Shown: positions 19,583 to 29,086, numbered from the stretch's first letter. The stretch is 64,000 nt of DNA from an uncultured Granulosicoccus sp. (GCA_947495035.1 CANLXI010000021.1:1-64000); one strand, 5' to 3'. The notes: generated by a model not told the origin, from the sequence alone. Numbers and translations are program-made.

Positions 19583-20617
19583 ATGGAATCACTCGAACGC
19601 ATGACGGCTCTTCAGTTGCATGAAGAGCTGGTAGAAGCATTGCAGACTCTGGTTGGCGTGATTCGCGATCATTGCACGGGCGTGGTGGTTTTCGAGTTGC
19701 CTACCGTGGAAGTCGATGGTGTCGTGCCAACGCATATCGAGGTCAGAAAATGGGGAAGTCCTGATTCTCGCCAGAAGCCTGCGCTTGATCTGGCCTGTGA
19801 TGCCCTGACGCGTCTGTCCATGACAGCCGGTCAAAAGAGCACAACGACCTACCGTCTGCCGGGAGTTCTGTCTGTGGCGACAGATCTGAGCGAAGCGATT
19901 TCCGCCATCAATGCGCTGAAGGACAAGCTGCAGACGCATCTTGCCCAGGCCTATCCGGATACCGTCGCCAGAAGTCGTGCCTGCAAACACATTTTTCCGG
20001 GCGTGCACATGAACCATGTCTATCGCCATCTGCATGTCATTCCGGAGAACATCAGCCGCCTGAATCTGACCTGGCAATGCCAGACGCCTGCCGATGTCTG
20101 GATCACGCCCGCTGAGGCCATTGAACTGAGCGAAGCAGCCATTGAAGAAGAGACTCGCAAGGTGCAATCCGGCGACCCGGACAGGGATCGTCTGCAGGCT
20201 CTGGAAATTGCCTTGCAATATTTCCGAACCCTGCCGACACCAGTGGAGTTGACCGAGAAGGACCTGTCGGGCATGAAGCCTGCTGAAATGCCTTATCAGC
20301 TGGTGCGTCGCAACTACGTTCGCCCACACCCGAGGGCGCAGCTGTTCGATCCACAGGTGAAGGCCAGTGCGCTGCATACCCATGCCGCCAATCTGCCATT
20401 GATTCGCCTGCCATCATCCGTATCCCTGAGTGTGCGGGGTCTGAAGGACTATGAAGCCGGGCAGTCGCGAAAGCGCTCTGATACCAAGAGGGGGTTCGAG
20501 GAGATCAGTCAGGCTCTGCACATCTACGGTGGTCGACCCACGGTGGACAACTATCGCAGACGGCTCAAGTTGCAGGAGAGCGCCAGACGCCGCAAGAACA
20601 AGCAGAGCGTGGCGTAG
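19583..20617 (+). CDS. tus: Tus-like DNA replication terminus site-binding protein
   Basis: The 344-residue basic protein aligns by eye with E. coli Tus along its length. Shared stretches include 'VVVFELPTVE' near residue 35, a central 'YRLPGVLSVATD', 'FPGVHMNHVYRHLHVI' (Tus has LPGLITLNAYRTLTV), and a late 'VRPHPRAQLF...LPLIRLP' stretch. The C-terminus adds a Lys/Arg-rich tail ('SARRRKNKQSV'). Tus binds Ter sites and stops forks arriving from one side. Tus is best known from Enterobacterales, so its presence here is noteworthy. I saw no sequence matching the E. coli Ter core near the gene, but this organism's Ter may differ. Confidence 0.78.
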   Translation: MESLERMTALQLHEELVEALQTLVGVIRDHCTGVVVFELPTVEVDGVVPTHIEVRKWGSPDSRQKPALDLACDALTRLSMTAGQKSTTTYRLPGVLSVATDLSEAISAINALKDKLQTHLAQAYPDTVARSRACKHIFPGVHMNHVYRHLHVIPENISRLNLTWQCQTPADVWITPAEAIELSEAAIEEETRKVQSGDPDRDRLQALEIALQYFRTLPTPVELTEKDLSGMKPAEMPYQLVRRNYVRPHPRAQLFDPQVKASALHTHAANLPLIRLPSSVSLSVRGLKDYEAGQSRKRSDTKRGFEEISQALHIYGGRPTVDNYRRRLKLQESARRRKNKQSVA

Positions 20618-20629
20618 TGCCAGACCTGA

Positions 20630-21574
20630 CTACTGGCAGGCTGGCAGGGCGCAGAGCATCTCGTACAGCAGGTTGGCAGCAATGACCGCGGTATTGCCGC
20701 TGGGATCGTAGGGCGGTGAGACTTCAACCAGATCGGTTCCCACCAGATTCAGGCCAGCGCAACCTCTGACGATTTCATAGGCTTGCCACACCGTCAGCCC
20801 GCCCGGCTCGACAGTGCCGGTGCCCGGGGCGAAAGCCGGGTCAAGGCTGTCGATATCGAAGCTCAGGTAGACCGGTGCGTCACCGATGGTCTGTCTGACT
20901 TCCTGCATCAGCGGTACCAGTGACTTGTGCCAGCACTGTTCTGCCTGAACCACCGTCCATCCCTTGCTGCGTCCCCAATCGAAGTCCTCGGGAGAATAGC
21001 CGGTTGCACGCAAGCCGATCTGATAGACCCGATCATTCAACAGACAGTCATCCTCCCAGGCTCGTCGAAATGGACAGCCATGAGCGACCGTCTCACCGAA
21101 CATGTTGTCATTGGTGTCCGAATGAGCGTCGACATGGATCAGGGCAACCGGACCATGTCGCTGTCTGATGGCGCGCAGAATGGGCCAGGTCAGCGTGTGA
21201 TCGCCACCCAGTGTCAGTGGAATGGTTCCGTGAGACAGGATTTCCCGGTAATGTCCGTCAATGATGTCCACGCTTTTCTTCAGGTCGAAGGTATTGATGG
21301 GCACATCGCCGATATCGGCAACCTGCATCCGCTGAAACGGCGCAGCTCCCGTGGCCATGTTGAAAGGGCGGATCATGCGGCTCTCATCCCTGATCTGTCG
21401 AGGACCGAGGCGGGTGCCGGGACGATTGGAGGTTCCTGTGTCCATGGGAATGCCGACGAAGCAGGCATCGAGACCTGCCGCAGAAGTCGCTGAGGGCAGG
21501 CGCATCATGGTCGCAGGGCCGCCGAAGCGGGGCATGGTGTTACCGCTCAGCGGCTGATTGAATGCGTCGGTCAT
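20630..21574 (-). CDS. Agmatinase/guanidinobutyrase-family ureohydrolase
   Basis: The 314-residue enzyme has the binuclear manganese motifs of the arginase superfamily: 'LGGDHTLTWP', 'HVDAHSDTND' and 'SFDIDSLDPAFAPGTGTVEPGG'-type sequence (shown to its key residues). N-terminal 'GIPMDTGTSNRPGTRLGP' is typical of agmatinase-like members. It releases urea from a guanidino compound, most likely agmatine, guanidinobutyrate or guanidinopropionate. It is the last gene of a three-gene minus-strand run and starts 3 bases after the hydrolase stop. Confidence 0.87.
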   Translation of the reverse strand: MTDAFNQPLSGNTMPRFGGPATMMRLPSATSAAGLDACFVGIPMDTGTSNRPGTRLGPRQIRDESRMIRPFNMATGAAPFQRMQVADIGDVPINTFDLKKSVDIIDGHYREILSHGTIPLTLGGDHTLTWPILRAIRQRHGPVALIHVDAHSDTNDNMFGETVAHGCPFRRAWEDDCLLNDRVYQIGLRATGYSPEDFDWGRSKGWTVVQAEQCWHKSLVPLMQEVRQTIGDAPVYLSFDIDSLDPAFAPGTGTVEPGGLTVWQAYEIVRGCAGLNLVGTDLVEVSPPYDPSGNTAVIAANLLYEMLCALPACQ

Positions 21575-21577
21575 GCG

Positions 21578-22483
21578 TCAGGGTCTGGTTCGGGTATTCA
21601 TCTGTTGCGTTGACAGCCAGGTGCCGATACGCGGCCAGATTTCCCGCGCGGACGAACGCGAGCTGACCAGTCTTGCATGGCTGTAGTTTTCACTATAGCC
21701 CTGTTGCAGTCCACATTCCAGCCATGTCTTGTTCTCGCCAGGCAGTTGCGAGTACAGGTTCCGGCAAGCGATGGGAGGGGCGATGAACCAGTCTCCGGAT
21801 CCAGCCATGCACAGTAGCGGCAGTTGCTCGAAGCCCTTGCATTGCTTCAGTGCATCCAGGTAGTCGAGTCCGTCAGCACCTGTCCAGTGGCCGGTCAGAT
21901 TCCACGCGTACCATTGCAGCATGACGGCGGCGGCTTCGTTGTCAGGTCCCAGCTTGAGCCTTCTGGCCGGGACGTGGCCCAATGCTCGCGTCAGCAATGT
22001 GAAGGCTCTCAGGATCAGACGGTGTGACGGAAGCTGACCGGCGTCGCTGGCCTGGCTGGCAAGCATCACCAGAGATTGCAGATATTCCAGTGATCGGGGC
22101 TGACGGGCTATCGCCATCAACGCTGCCAGACCGCCGCCACTGTGGCCGATCCAGTGGACTTTCTGTCCCGTGGTGTCATGGACGAACTGCAGTGCACTGT
22201 ACGTTCCTGACAGAAACAGGGACTCGAAATCTGCAGCGGGCTCTACCGAGTCACTGTCTCCATGTCCTTCGTAGTCCAGCAACCAGCAGTCGAAACCACG
22301 ACTGGCGAGATAGCGTGCCAGCCCCCCGCAGGTTCGATGATTGGAGAAAGTGCCGTGGGCCAACAGCACCGGCTCTCCCACGGTTCCGTCAGTATTTCCC
22401 GCAGCAGCATTGATGCGCTGGAGTGCAAGTGTGGCTCCACGCTCCGAACGGAGCGTGAAGCGGCTTGTATGAGTATCAGTCAA
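21578..22483 (-). CDS. Alpha/beta hydrolase
   Basis: The 301-residue protein has 'VLLAHGTFSNHRTCGG' (oxyanion-side HG), 'LLDYEGHGDSD' and the nucleophile elbow 'WIGHSGGGLAAL'. A late His lies in 'YSHARLV'. Such enzymes hydrolyse esters or lactones; no substrate can be assigned. The start overlaps the end of the upstream radical SAM gene by 8 bases, so the two are translated together. Confidence 0.82.
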   Translation of the reverse strand: MTDTHTSRFTLRSERGATLALQRINAAAGNTDGTVGEPVLLAHGTFSNHRTCGGLARYLASRGFDCWLLDYEGHGDSDSVEPAADFESLFLSGTYSALQFVHDTTGQKVHWIGHSGGGLAALMAIARQPRSLEYLQSLVMLASQASDAGQLPSHRLILRAFTLLTRALGHVPARRLKLGPDNEAAAVMLQWYAWNLTGHWTGADGLDYLDALKQCKGFEQLPLLCMAGSGDWFIAPPIACRNLYSQLPGENKTWLECGLQQGYSENYSHARLVSSRSSAREIWPRIGTWLSTQQMNTRTRP

Positions 22484-23960
22484 TGGTGGTAATCGGTATT
22501 CCCTTCAGGGATTTGCCATCCTTGTTCTTGCCGCGTATTTCGGCCAGTCGTTTGCTGGCGACCAGGGACTGAAACATCGGGATGTAATACTGACCTGCAT
22601 TGATGAACTGCAGAACATCTCCGCTCCTGCGTATCCAGTTCCGAGCCTCGAGGGCTTCCCAGACCGGTGCAAAGGTATCGAGAATGTTCTCGTCGAAGAC
22701 CTGCCGATAGGCAGCAGTGTCTATCTGCATGGTTTGCATGGACTGGAACAGCCAGGCCAGCTTGACATCTTGATGCTGATAGATGAATCCTCGCTCTACC
22801 GGAAATTCTCCCCGATCCAATTTATCGCAATAGTTCTTCAAGGACGTCTGGTTCATGTAGATCCAGCTGCGATCTCCGGGGTCAAGACTGTTTACATGGA
22901 AGTTCACGGCTGCAAATCCGATGCCGCATACCTGCCTGATCTCGTTCACCTGACCATCGTCCTGCTGAACGAAGTCATGCATGTTGTGTTCGTAGTCATA
23001 GGAACTGAGGCGAGCCGACTCCGCGTCGGTAGGCAGTCTGCGCCAGTCATACACGGTCACCTGTTCGAATCCGGCACCACGCAGGAACTCGTTGGCAGCC
23101 AGATACATCTCGATGTTCTCGCTGATGTCGGGTAACAGCTTGCGCTGCGCAGGAGCTGAAAAGTTACTGCGTCCCGCAATGTTCAGTTCGTAGTGGGTGA
23201 TGTGATGCACGCCAGCATCGACTGCGCGTTTCAGGTCACCCAGCATGTCCTGCATGGTCTGTTCGGGCCAGCCATAGATGAGGTCGACACTGTTGGCCAG
23301 GTCGTACTTGTGGCAAAGTTCCAGCGAATTGTGCACCTGTTGCAGTTTCTGGTGACGTCCGCTGTAGCCGATCAACTTGTCGTTGAATTGCTGGACACCA
23401 ATGCTGACCCGGTTGAATCCAGCTTCTCTCATGGCCTTGATCTTGGGTTCGCTGAACAGTTGCGGGATACCCTCGAGAGTGATCTCGATGTCGACAGGGA
23501 CCCCGCCATAGAGGTCATCGACCATTTGCATGATTCGCCCATAGTGTTCCGGGCGATACAGATTGGGAGTACCGCCGCCGAAATAGATGCTGGCGAGCTT
23601 GTCTTCGGAATAATAGGGACGATAGAGTTCGAATTCCTTTTCGAGATAGGACAGATAGGCTTCCACGCCGCGATTGCCTTCATAGTCTTCGCTGGGAAAA
23701 AGGCAGAATCCGCAACGTGCGGGCTTGGTCTTTATGCAGAACGGCGTGCCGACATAGAGGTTGACATCGAAACGCGTATTGCGCGAATAGGCGGCACGTT
23801 CTTCAAGTAGCAGACTGGGTGGTGAAGTCAGCGGTTTCCAGTGCAGGGGGGAAGGGTGGCCGTGCAATACCTTGTTGGACTGTCGTCTGAATTCTTCACG
23901 ATTCAGGAACTGATCGACTTCATTCTGATCGGGGGCAGGAACAGGATTGTTGCTGGTCAT
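22476..23960 (-). CDS. HemN-like radical SAM protein with unusual CX7CX2C cluster motif
   Basis: The 494-residue protein is built like coproporphyrinogen III oxidase-type radical SAM enzymes: 'NLYVGTPFC', 'SIYFGGGTPNLY', 'ITLEGIPQLF', 'VSIGVQQFND' and 'VDLIYGWPEQT'. The [4Fe-4S] motif is 'CIKTKPARCGFC', that is C-x7-C-x2-C, instead of the canonical C-x3-C-x2-C. The usual fourth HemN-type Cys is absent ('CLFPSED' follows). The C-terminal HemN-like domain is present. It is unlikely to be the housekeeping HemN. It heads an operon with a hydrolase and a ureohydrolase. ATG 23960 is taken rather than the TTG one codon earlier. Confidence 0.82.
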   Translation of the reverse strand: MTSNNPVPAPDQNEVDQFLNREEFRRQSNKVLHGHPSPLHWKPLTSPPSLLLEERAAYSRNTRFDVNLYVGTPFCIKTKPARCGFCLFPSEDYEGNRGVEAYLSYLEKEFELYRPYYSEDKLASIYFGGGTPNLYRPEHYGRIMQMVDDLYGGVPVDIEITLEGIPQLFSEPKIKAMREAGFNRVSIGVQQFNDKLIGYSGRHQKLQQVHNSLELCHKYDLANSVDLIYGWPEQTMQDMLGDLKRAVDAGVHHITHYELNIAGRSNFSAPAQRKLLPDISENIEMYLAANEFLRGAGFEQVTVYDWRRLPTDAESARLSSYDYEHNMHDFVQQDDGQVNEIRQVCGIGFAAVNFHVNSLDPGDRSWIYMNQTSLKNYCDKLDRGEFPVERGFIYQHQDVKLAWLFQSMQTMQIDTAAYRQVFDENILDTFAPVWEALEARNWIRRSGDVLQFINAGQYYIPMFQSLVASKRLAEIRGKNKDGKSLKGIPITTID

Positions 23961-24244
23961 CAACTGTCTCTAGTGGCGCAGGTCCAGCTGCTGGGGCGCA
24001 ATTTTTTGCTTGTCCTTTTGTCTAGGATTGACTAGCCAAACGTTTAGCGTCAACCCATTGCTATGTTAACAAATGCAAAATGTCTCTATTGATGAGAAAT
24101 GGATCAATTTCCCCACCAATGTTTTCGTGTAAGGAATTGGTGGGTAGATACTGCAGGTTGTCGCGGGTTGTCGAGGCAGGGGGCGAGGGCCGTCGGAGCG
24201 TCAGATCACCGGACGTCAGATTGTCAGACAGAATGCCAGCCGAG

Positions 24245-24316
24245 CAGCCGGACAGCCGGACAGCCGAGCAGGCAAGCAGGCAAGCAGGCAAGCAGGCAAG
24301 CAGGCAAGCAGGCAAG
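24245..24316. repeat. Intergenic short tandem repeat, 8-bp units
   Basis: Two to three copies of AGCCGGAC are followed by six exact copies of AGCAGGCA (24267-24314). It lies in the 437-bp gap between the radical SAM gene (start 23960) and the end of the GGDEF-EAL gene. The rest of the gap holds a hairpin at 24318-24344 and, near 24000-24110, AT-rich sequence that probably carries the promoter of the minus-strand radical SAM operon. Confidence 0.9.
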
Positions 24317-24317
24317 T

Positions 24318-24344
24318 TCCGGCTCAGAGTATTCCTGAGCCGGA
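24318..24344 (-). terminator. Hairpin downstream of the GGDEF-EAL gene
   Basis: Arms TCCGGCTCAG and CTGAGCCGGA form a perfect 10-bp stem with a 7-base loop, 54 bases past the end of the minus-strand GGDEF-EAL gene. No U-run follows, so termination would be weak or Rho-dependent; it may only protect the 3' end. Confidence 0.55.
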
Positions 24345-24397
24345 CGGTGTCGATTCGATCGGGTCGTCGCGCGACAGGAGCTACATCAGTCGTGCAA

Positions 24398-26683
24398 TCA
24401 GGCCGCTCGAGGCAATGACCAGTCCATGGTAGTCAGATGCGGAATCTGCTCAGCTTCGACAGGGCGACTGAAGAGGTATCCCTGTATGTAGGGGCAGTCA
24501 TTGTTGCGCAGGAAGTCCAGCTGTTCGGCCGTCTCGACACCTTCGGCTACCACGTCGTAACCGAGTCCCAATGACAGGTCGATGATGCTTCTGACCATGA
24601 GCTGGGCCGCGGGGTCGTCGACTATGCCGTCGATGAAGGATTTATCGACCTTCAAGGTGTCCACTTCGAGTTGGCCGAGCACCGACAAGGACGAATAGCC
24701 GGTGCCGAAGTCGTCGATGGCAACTCTCACTCCCGCATTTCTGAGTCGGCGACAGATCCTTGTATGCACTTCCGGATCACGGCTGAGGCTCTCGGTAATC
24801 TCGATTTCGATATCCTGGAACTTCAGGCCATTTTCCCTGAGTGTGTCGAATACGAACTCGCAGAATCCCTCGGCCACGAAATGATCTCCGGATATATTGA
24901 CCGCCATTCCCAGGCGCATCCCCCTGTCATTCCATTGCTTCAACTGAGCACTGGCGTTGGCCAGTACCCATTCACCTATCTCCTTGATCATGCCGACCCG
25001 TTCTGCCGTGGAGATGAACAGGTCTGGCGGTATCATTCCTCTGTCAGGGTGGCGCCAGCGTATCAGGGCCTCGACTCCTGTCAGTGTGTTGTCGAGAATG
25101 TCGAACTTGGGCTGATACCACAGTTCGAATTCATCACTGTCCAGTGCCTGGCGAAGATCTGCCTCCAGTCGTACGCGCTCGCGATTGTCTCTTGCCATCT
25201 TCTCGTCATAGAAGGCAAAGCTGTGTTTTCCCGCCTGTTTGACCGTATACATGGCCATGTCGGCACATTTCACCAGGTCATCTGCCGTCTGGGCGTTGTC
25301 GGGAAACAATGCAATTCCGACACTCAAGCGTGGGTGTATGCGATGGTTTCCCACTTGTACTATCTGATTGCAGTACTCGAGGCATTGCAATGCCATGTCA
25401 TGGGCCTCCTGCCGGTTGTCGATGTCTCGAAGCAACAGGCAGAATTCGTCACCACCCAGTCGGGCGGCCATGTCACCGCGTTCTGTCAGTGAAGTAAGGT
25501 AGTTCGAGAAGTGCTTCAGATAGTTGTCGCCACATTCATGCCCGTAGGAATCATTGACACCCTTGAAGTCGTCCAGGTCGACATAGATGATGGCGAATTG
25601 CTGATGGCGCAATCTGGCCAGCGCGAATTCGGCATCGAGATTTTCATGAAAGTGTGCTCGGTTGGCAAGGCCCGACAGGTCGTCGTAGTAGGCCATGCTG
25701 TAGATCTTCTGTTCTGCGGATTTCACGTCGGTGACATCCTGAATCGTGCCCAGCAGAAACGTCTTGTCATCGGAGTCGACAAGCAGTTTCAGTACCTGTC
25801 GCATGTGGCGCATGTCGCCGCTTCGGGTATCCGCGGTGCGAAATTCGATTTCGGTGTCGACACCCGTTTTCATCACATGGGCGCAGGCGTGCTGCACTTT
25901 CAGCTGGTCATCGGGGTGCATGAGTGCGAAGCAATCCTTGATGTCTACCTTTCTGTTCCGGAAGCCCAGCATCAAGGTCAGATTGGTGGACATGTCAACG
26001 GCTTTCGAGTTCAGATCCCATTGCCAGTAGCCGAGTCGAGCCATCTGTTCCGTGGTACGAATCAAGGTCAGATTGGTTTCCTGGGAGTCCTGTCGCAGCC
26101 GTAACAGATCGATGTAGTTCTTGCCGACATCCTTGCCGCATGCGAGCAGAAATCCGAACACGAATGTGCTGAACAGGGCCAGTTCGATGGAAAAGCTGCT
26201 GCCTTCGACCAGCAGGCGGATGAATACGGAAGTGAAGATGAGCAGCTGGAAGATATTGCTGAGCGAGCGGTCGTAGGGCAGGGAAGCCAGGGCGCCAGCG
26301 GCCACGCCCCCGAGAGTCAGGACCAGCAGTACCTGATGTGCCATGTCGTCGGTGGGGAAGATCATCCACATGGACAGCGACCAGGCAATGGCGGATGACA
26401 GGGCGCCTGTCTTGAATCGCCTGGTCCAGTGTTGAACGTGCTGCCGAGCGTGCGTGGCACGCATGAAGAGGTAGCAATCCAACGCCCTGGCAAGATAAAC
26501 CAGCCACAAGGCTGTGAACCAGATCCAGGCCGCTCCCTGCGACGCTACCAGAGGGCCGAAGAAGTACATGGCAACGACAGCAGCTGCCAGTGAGCCAACG
26601 ACTGAGAATTTTACCCCTTTGTACAGGAGCTCATTCTGGTTGTGTCTGATGGCCTCCTTTCTGGCCGCCGTCGTACTCCCCAT
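24398..26683 (-). CDS. Membrane-anchored PAS-GGDEF-EAL cyclic-di-GMP protein
   Basis: The 761-residue protein has several N-terminal transmembrane segments (about residues 28-180), a PAS domain (about 215-325), a GGDEF domain with intact 'RLGGDEFCLLL' (motif at 410-414) and an EAL domain with intact 'GVEALIRWRHP' (538-540), 'DDFGTGYSS' and 'KVDKSFI'. Both the diguanylate cyclase and the phosphodiesterase motifs look functional, so direction of control cannot be told from sequence. It is expected to sense a membrane or redox signal and tune c-di-GMP. It is divergent from the alginate locus across a 450-bp gap. Confidence 0.92.
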   Translation of the reverse strand: MGSTTAARKEAIRHNQNELLYKGVKFSVVGSLAAAVVAMYFFGPLVASQGAAWIWFTALWLVYLARALDCYLFMRATHARQHVQHWTRRFKTGALSSAIAWSLSMWMIFPTDDMAHQVLLVLTLGGVAAGALASLPYDRSLSNIFQLLIFTSVFIRLLVEGSSFSIELALFSTFVFGFLLACGKDVGKNYIDLLRLRQDSQETNLTLIRTTEQMARLGYWQWDLNSKAVDMSTNLTLMLGFRNRKVDIKDCFALMHPDDQLKVQHACAHVMKTGVDTEIEFRTADTRSGDMRHMRQVLKLLVDSDDKTFLLGTIQDVTDVKSAEQKIYSMAYYDDLSGLANRAHFHENLDAEFALARLRHQQFAIIYVDLDDFKGVNDSYGHECGDNYLKHFSNYLTSLTERGDMAARLGGDEFCLLLRDIDNRQEAHDMALQCLEYCNQIVQVGNHRIHPRLSVGIALFPDNAQTADDLVKCADMAMYTVKQAGKHSFAFYDEKMARDNRERVRLEADLRQALDSDEFELWYQPKFDILDNTLTGVEALIRWRHPDRGMIPPDLFISTAERVGMIKEIGEWVLANASAQLKQWNDRGMRLGMAVNISGDHFVAEGFCEFVFDTLRENGLKFQDIEIEITESLSRDPEVHTRICRRLRNAGVRVAIDDFGTGYSSLSVLGQLEVDTLKVDKSFIDGIVDDPAAQLMVRSIIDLSLGLGYDVVAEGVETAEQLDFLRNNDCPYIQGYLFSRPVEAEQIPHLTTMDWSLPRAA

Positions 26684-27090
26684 GAACCTTGTTCTCTGAA
26701 GAAAATATGCATCAGGTAGCCTCCATGAATTCTCCTACCCGGCACTTGTCACCCCTTGAACGGCCGAGCATGATCATTCTTTAGGCTCGATCAGCAGTTG
26801 AGTCTGCTCCATATGCAATGTCTTTCATGTTTTCCACCGGTATTTCTCCACTCTGCCGGTTCAGGTCAATCTTCTGACACCCGTGAGATTGGCCTTGGCA
26901 TCTCTTTGCCGAGTCTGAATGCGATCAGTGTGTGACCATCACGGTCGCAGCGATGCAGATCCAGCTCCCGGTCCGGATCCCCGCTGGTTACGCAAATAGC
27001 AAAGTAAGGCCACAGACTCATCTGGCGTTGCGGACAGGTAATGCCGTAAAAAAACTATCAGGACATGTGTACAAGCGTCAGCAATATCTG

Positions 27091-27117
27091 ATATCTTAGA
27101 TTCACCATTAAGTATAT
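27091..27117. promoter_or_regulatory. Candidate operator of the FCD regulator
   Basis: ATATCTTA and TAAGTATAT form an imperfect inverted repeat 19 bases upstream of the GTG start of the FCD-type regulator. The position suits autoregulation. Otherwise the 452-bp divergent region 26684-27135 shows only AT-rich patches that may hold promoters for both sides, and nothing else I can support. Confidence 0.4.
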
Positions 27118-27135
27118 GAGGGATCGCGACTCAAG

Positions 27136-27921
27136 GTGCCTGCCCCGAAAATCACAGATTTGCCGGTACTCAGCTCCATCGAAGATCTGCTGGATGGTGT
27201 TGAACTGCAGCCAGGGCAGGGATTGGTCGCCCAGATCTACGATGTGCTGTGGCAGCTGATCGTCTCGATCCGATTGCTGCCGGGTCAGCTGATCACGGAG
27301 AAGGAAATTGCGGAGGCACTCAAGGCCAGCAAGACGCCGGTACGCGAGGCGCTTATTCGACTGGAAGAGACCGGGCTGGTGAGTGTGGTTCCGAAGAGCG
27401 GCACCTATGTCACGCCAATACGCATCAACACCTACATCGAAGCCTGTTTCATCCGTTTGCAACTCGAGATCGGGGCCGTGCGTCGGGCAGCGACCTATAA
27501 CGCCAATGGTCGCGCCCTGGAGCAACTGGACGAGATCATCGAACAGCAGTCCGAGGCGTTGAGCCGGGAAGACTTCGCCAATTTCTTTCTCTTGGACGAG
27601 GCGCTTCATCGTGCCTTTTTCGAGATGGCCGGTGTCACCGGAGCATGGGCAGTCGTCAAGCGCACGCAAAGCGAAATACATCGAATACGCCAGCTGAAAC
27701 ACCGATTCAGGATCAGCAGGAGATCGGTGGTACTCCGCGATCACAAGGCGATTGTCGAGGCTATCCGTTGTGGCGATTCGGACGAAGCGCAGTACGCACT
27801 GGTGCGCCATATCGGTTCACTGGAAGGGGAACTCCAGGAGCTGGCAGCGCTGCCGGAATTGCTGGCGTTCATGGAAACATCCGGTTTTACCAGGCCGGGT
27901 ACTCGAACCACAAGAACGTAG
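27136..27921 (+). CDS. GntR-type regulator with FCD ligand-binding domain
   Basis: The 261-residue protein has an N-terminal winged helix (about 30-100: 'LLPGQLITEKEIAEALKAS', 'TPVREALIRLEETGLV', 'VPKSGTYVTPI') and a C-terminal helical FCD domain (about 110-235). The FCD metal-binding His residues fall in 'LLDEALHRAFFEMAG', 'RDHKAIVEAI' and 'LVRHIGSLE'. FCD regulators commonly respond to sugar acids. Its place directly in front of algSM1M2Q suggests it senses an alginate-derived oligomer or keto acid. The start is a GTG. Confidence 0.85.
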   Translation: MPAPKITDLPVLSSIEDLLDGVELQPGQGLVAQIYDVLWQLIVSIRLLPGQLITEKEIAEALKASKTPVREALIRLEETGLVSVVPKSGTYVTPIRINTYIEACFIRLQLEIGAVRRAATYNANGRALEQLDEIIEQQSEALSREDFANFFLLDEALHRAFFEMAGVTGAWAVVKRTQSEIHRIRQLKHRFRISRRSVVLRDHKAIVEAIRCGDSDEAQYALVRHIGSLEGELQELAALPELLAFMETSGFTRPGTRTTRT

Positions 27922-27976
27922 GAAAACCAGACCCGCACGGTGTGCAGCACCCATCGGGTTGCTTAGGAGGTGAATA

Positions 27977-29086
27977 GTGTCTCAAGTAGTTCTGGAAAAG
28001 ATCCTTAAGAGTTATGGTGAGGTCGATGTCGTTCACGGCATCGACTTGACGGTGGATTCAAAGGAGTTTGTCGTACTGGTCGGGCCATCGGGCTGCGGAA
28101 AGTCGACAACGTTGCGGATGATCGCCGGGCTCGAGGAGATCTCAGGCGGAAAGCTGTCCATCGGAGATCGGGTGGTCAACGATATTGCCCCCAAGGATCG
28201 CGATGTTGCGATGGTCTTTCAGAACTACGCGCTCTATCCGCACCTGAACGTGGCCGAGAACATTGCCTTCGGTCTGAGAATACGCAAGGTCGACAAGGAC
28301 GAGATCAAGCGCTCGGTTGACGAGGTTGCCGACATTCTCGGTTTGACGAATTATCTGGACAGAAAACCTGCCGATCTGTCAGGCGGTCAACGCCAGCGTG
28401 TGGCGATGGGGCGAGCCATCGTGCGCCACCCGCAGGTGTTTCTGTTCGATGAGCCCCTGTCGAATCTGGATGCGCAACTGAGAACGCAGATGCGTGCCGA
28501 GATCAAGCGGCTTCATGCGCGTCTGGGTGTCACCAGCATCTATGTGACTCACGATCAGGTCGAGGCGATGACCTTGGCAGATCGAATCGTGGTCATGAGC
28601 GCAGGGCGAATCGAACAGATTGGCACTCCGATGGAATTGTTCATGAACCCGGTCAATCGTTTCGTGGCGGGCTTCATCGGATCTCCTCCGATGAATCAGG
28701 TCAAGGCAACCATCACCGATGGCGCTGATGGACCGGAGGCAAAGATATCCGATACCGTCAGCATTCCCCTGTCACGTGCCGAAGGGCTGGCCTCGGCCAC
28801 CGGTCAGTCGGTGATTGTCGGTATACGTCCCGAAGACGTGCTGCTGGAATCATCGGGTGGTCAGCCAGCGGTACCGCTGGATGTCAACCTCATCGAGCCA
28901 TTGGGTTCGGAAGCGCTCATTCATGCCAGTGTGGGGGGGGAGCCCTTTGTCATCAAGACGCCTACCCATGGCGACATTACACACCTCAACGACGTCAAAC
29001 AGTTCTTTGTCGATGTCGGACGGGTGAAGATCTTTGATGAGAACAGCGGATCGGCGCTCTACCAAGCCGATCAGGCGCGGGGGTAG
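27977..29086 (+). CDS. algS: ABC transporter ATPase, alginate-oligosaccharide type
   Basis: The 369-residue protein is a MalK/UgpC-type ATPase: Walker A 'GPSGCGKST', Q-loop 'MVFQNYALYPHL', signature 'LSGGQRQRVAMGR', Walker B 'VFLFDEP', H-loop 'YVTHDQVEAM', and a C-terminal OB-like regulatory domain from about residue 235. Translation starts at GTG 27977 behind an almost ideal AGGAGG six bases upstream. AlgS is the assignment by context: AlgM1/M2-type permeases, an AlgQ-type binding protein and a PL15 lyase follow. Confidence 0.85.
   Translation: MSQVVLEKILKSYGEVDVVHGIDLTVDSKEFVVLVGPSGCGKSTTLRMIAGLEEISGGKLSIGDRVVNDIAPKDRDVAMVFQNYALYPHLNVAENIAFGLRIRKVDKDEIKRSVDEVADILGLTNYLDRKPADLSGGQRQRVAMGRAIVRHPQVFLFDEPLSNLDAQLRTQMRAEIKRLHARLGVTSIYVTHDQVEAMTLADRIVVMSAGRIEQIGTPMELFMNPVNRFVAGFIGSPPMNQVKATITDGADGPEAKISDTVSIPLSRAEGLASATGQSVIVGIRPEDVLLESSGGQPAVPLDVNLIEPLGSEALIHASVGGEPFVIKTPTHGDITHLNDVKQFFVDVGRVKIFDENSGSALYQADQARG

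Noticed and set aside
24060-24110. Possible Ter site (ATGTTAACAAATG) for the Tus-like protein
   Set aside because: It matches the E. coli Ter core only loosely and lies in an ordinary AT-rich promoter gap; there is no support without other copies.
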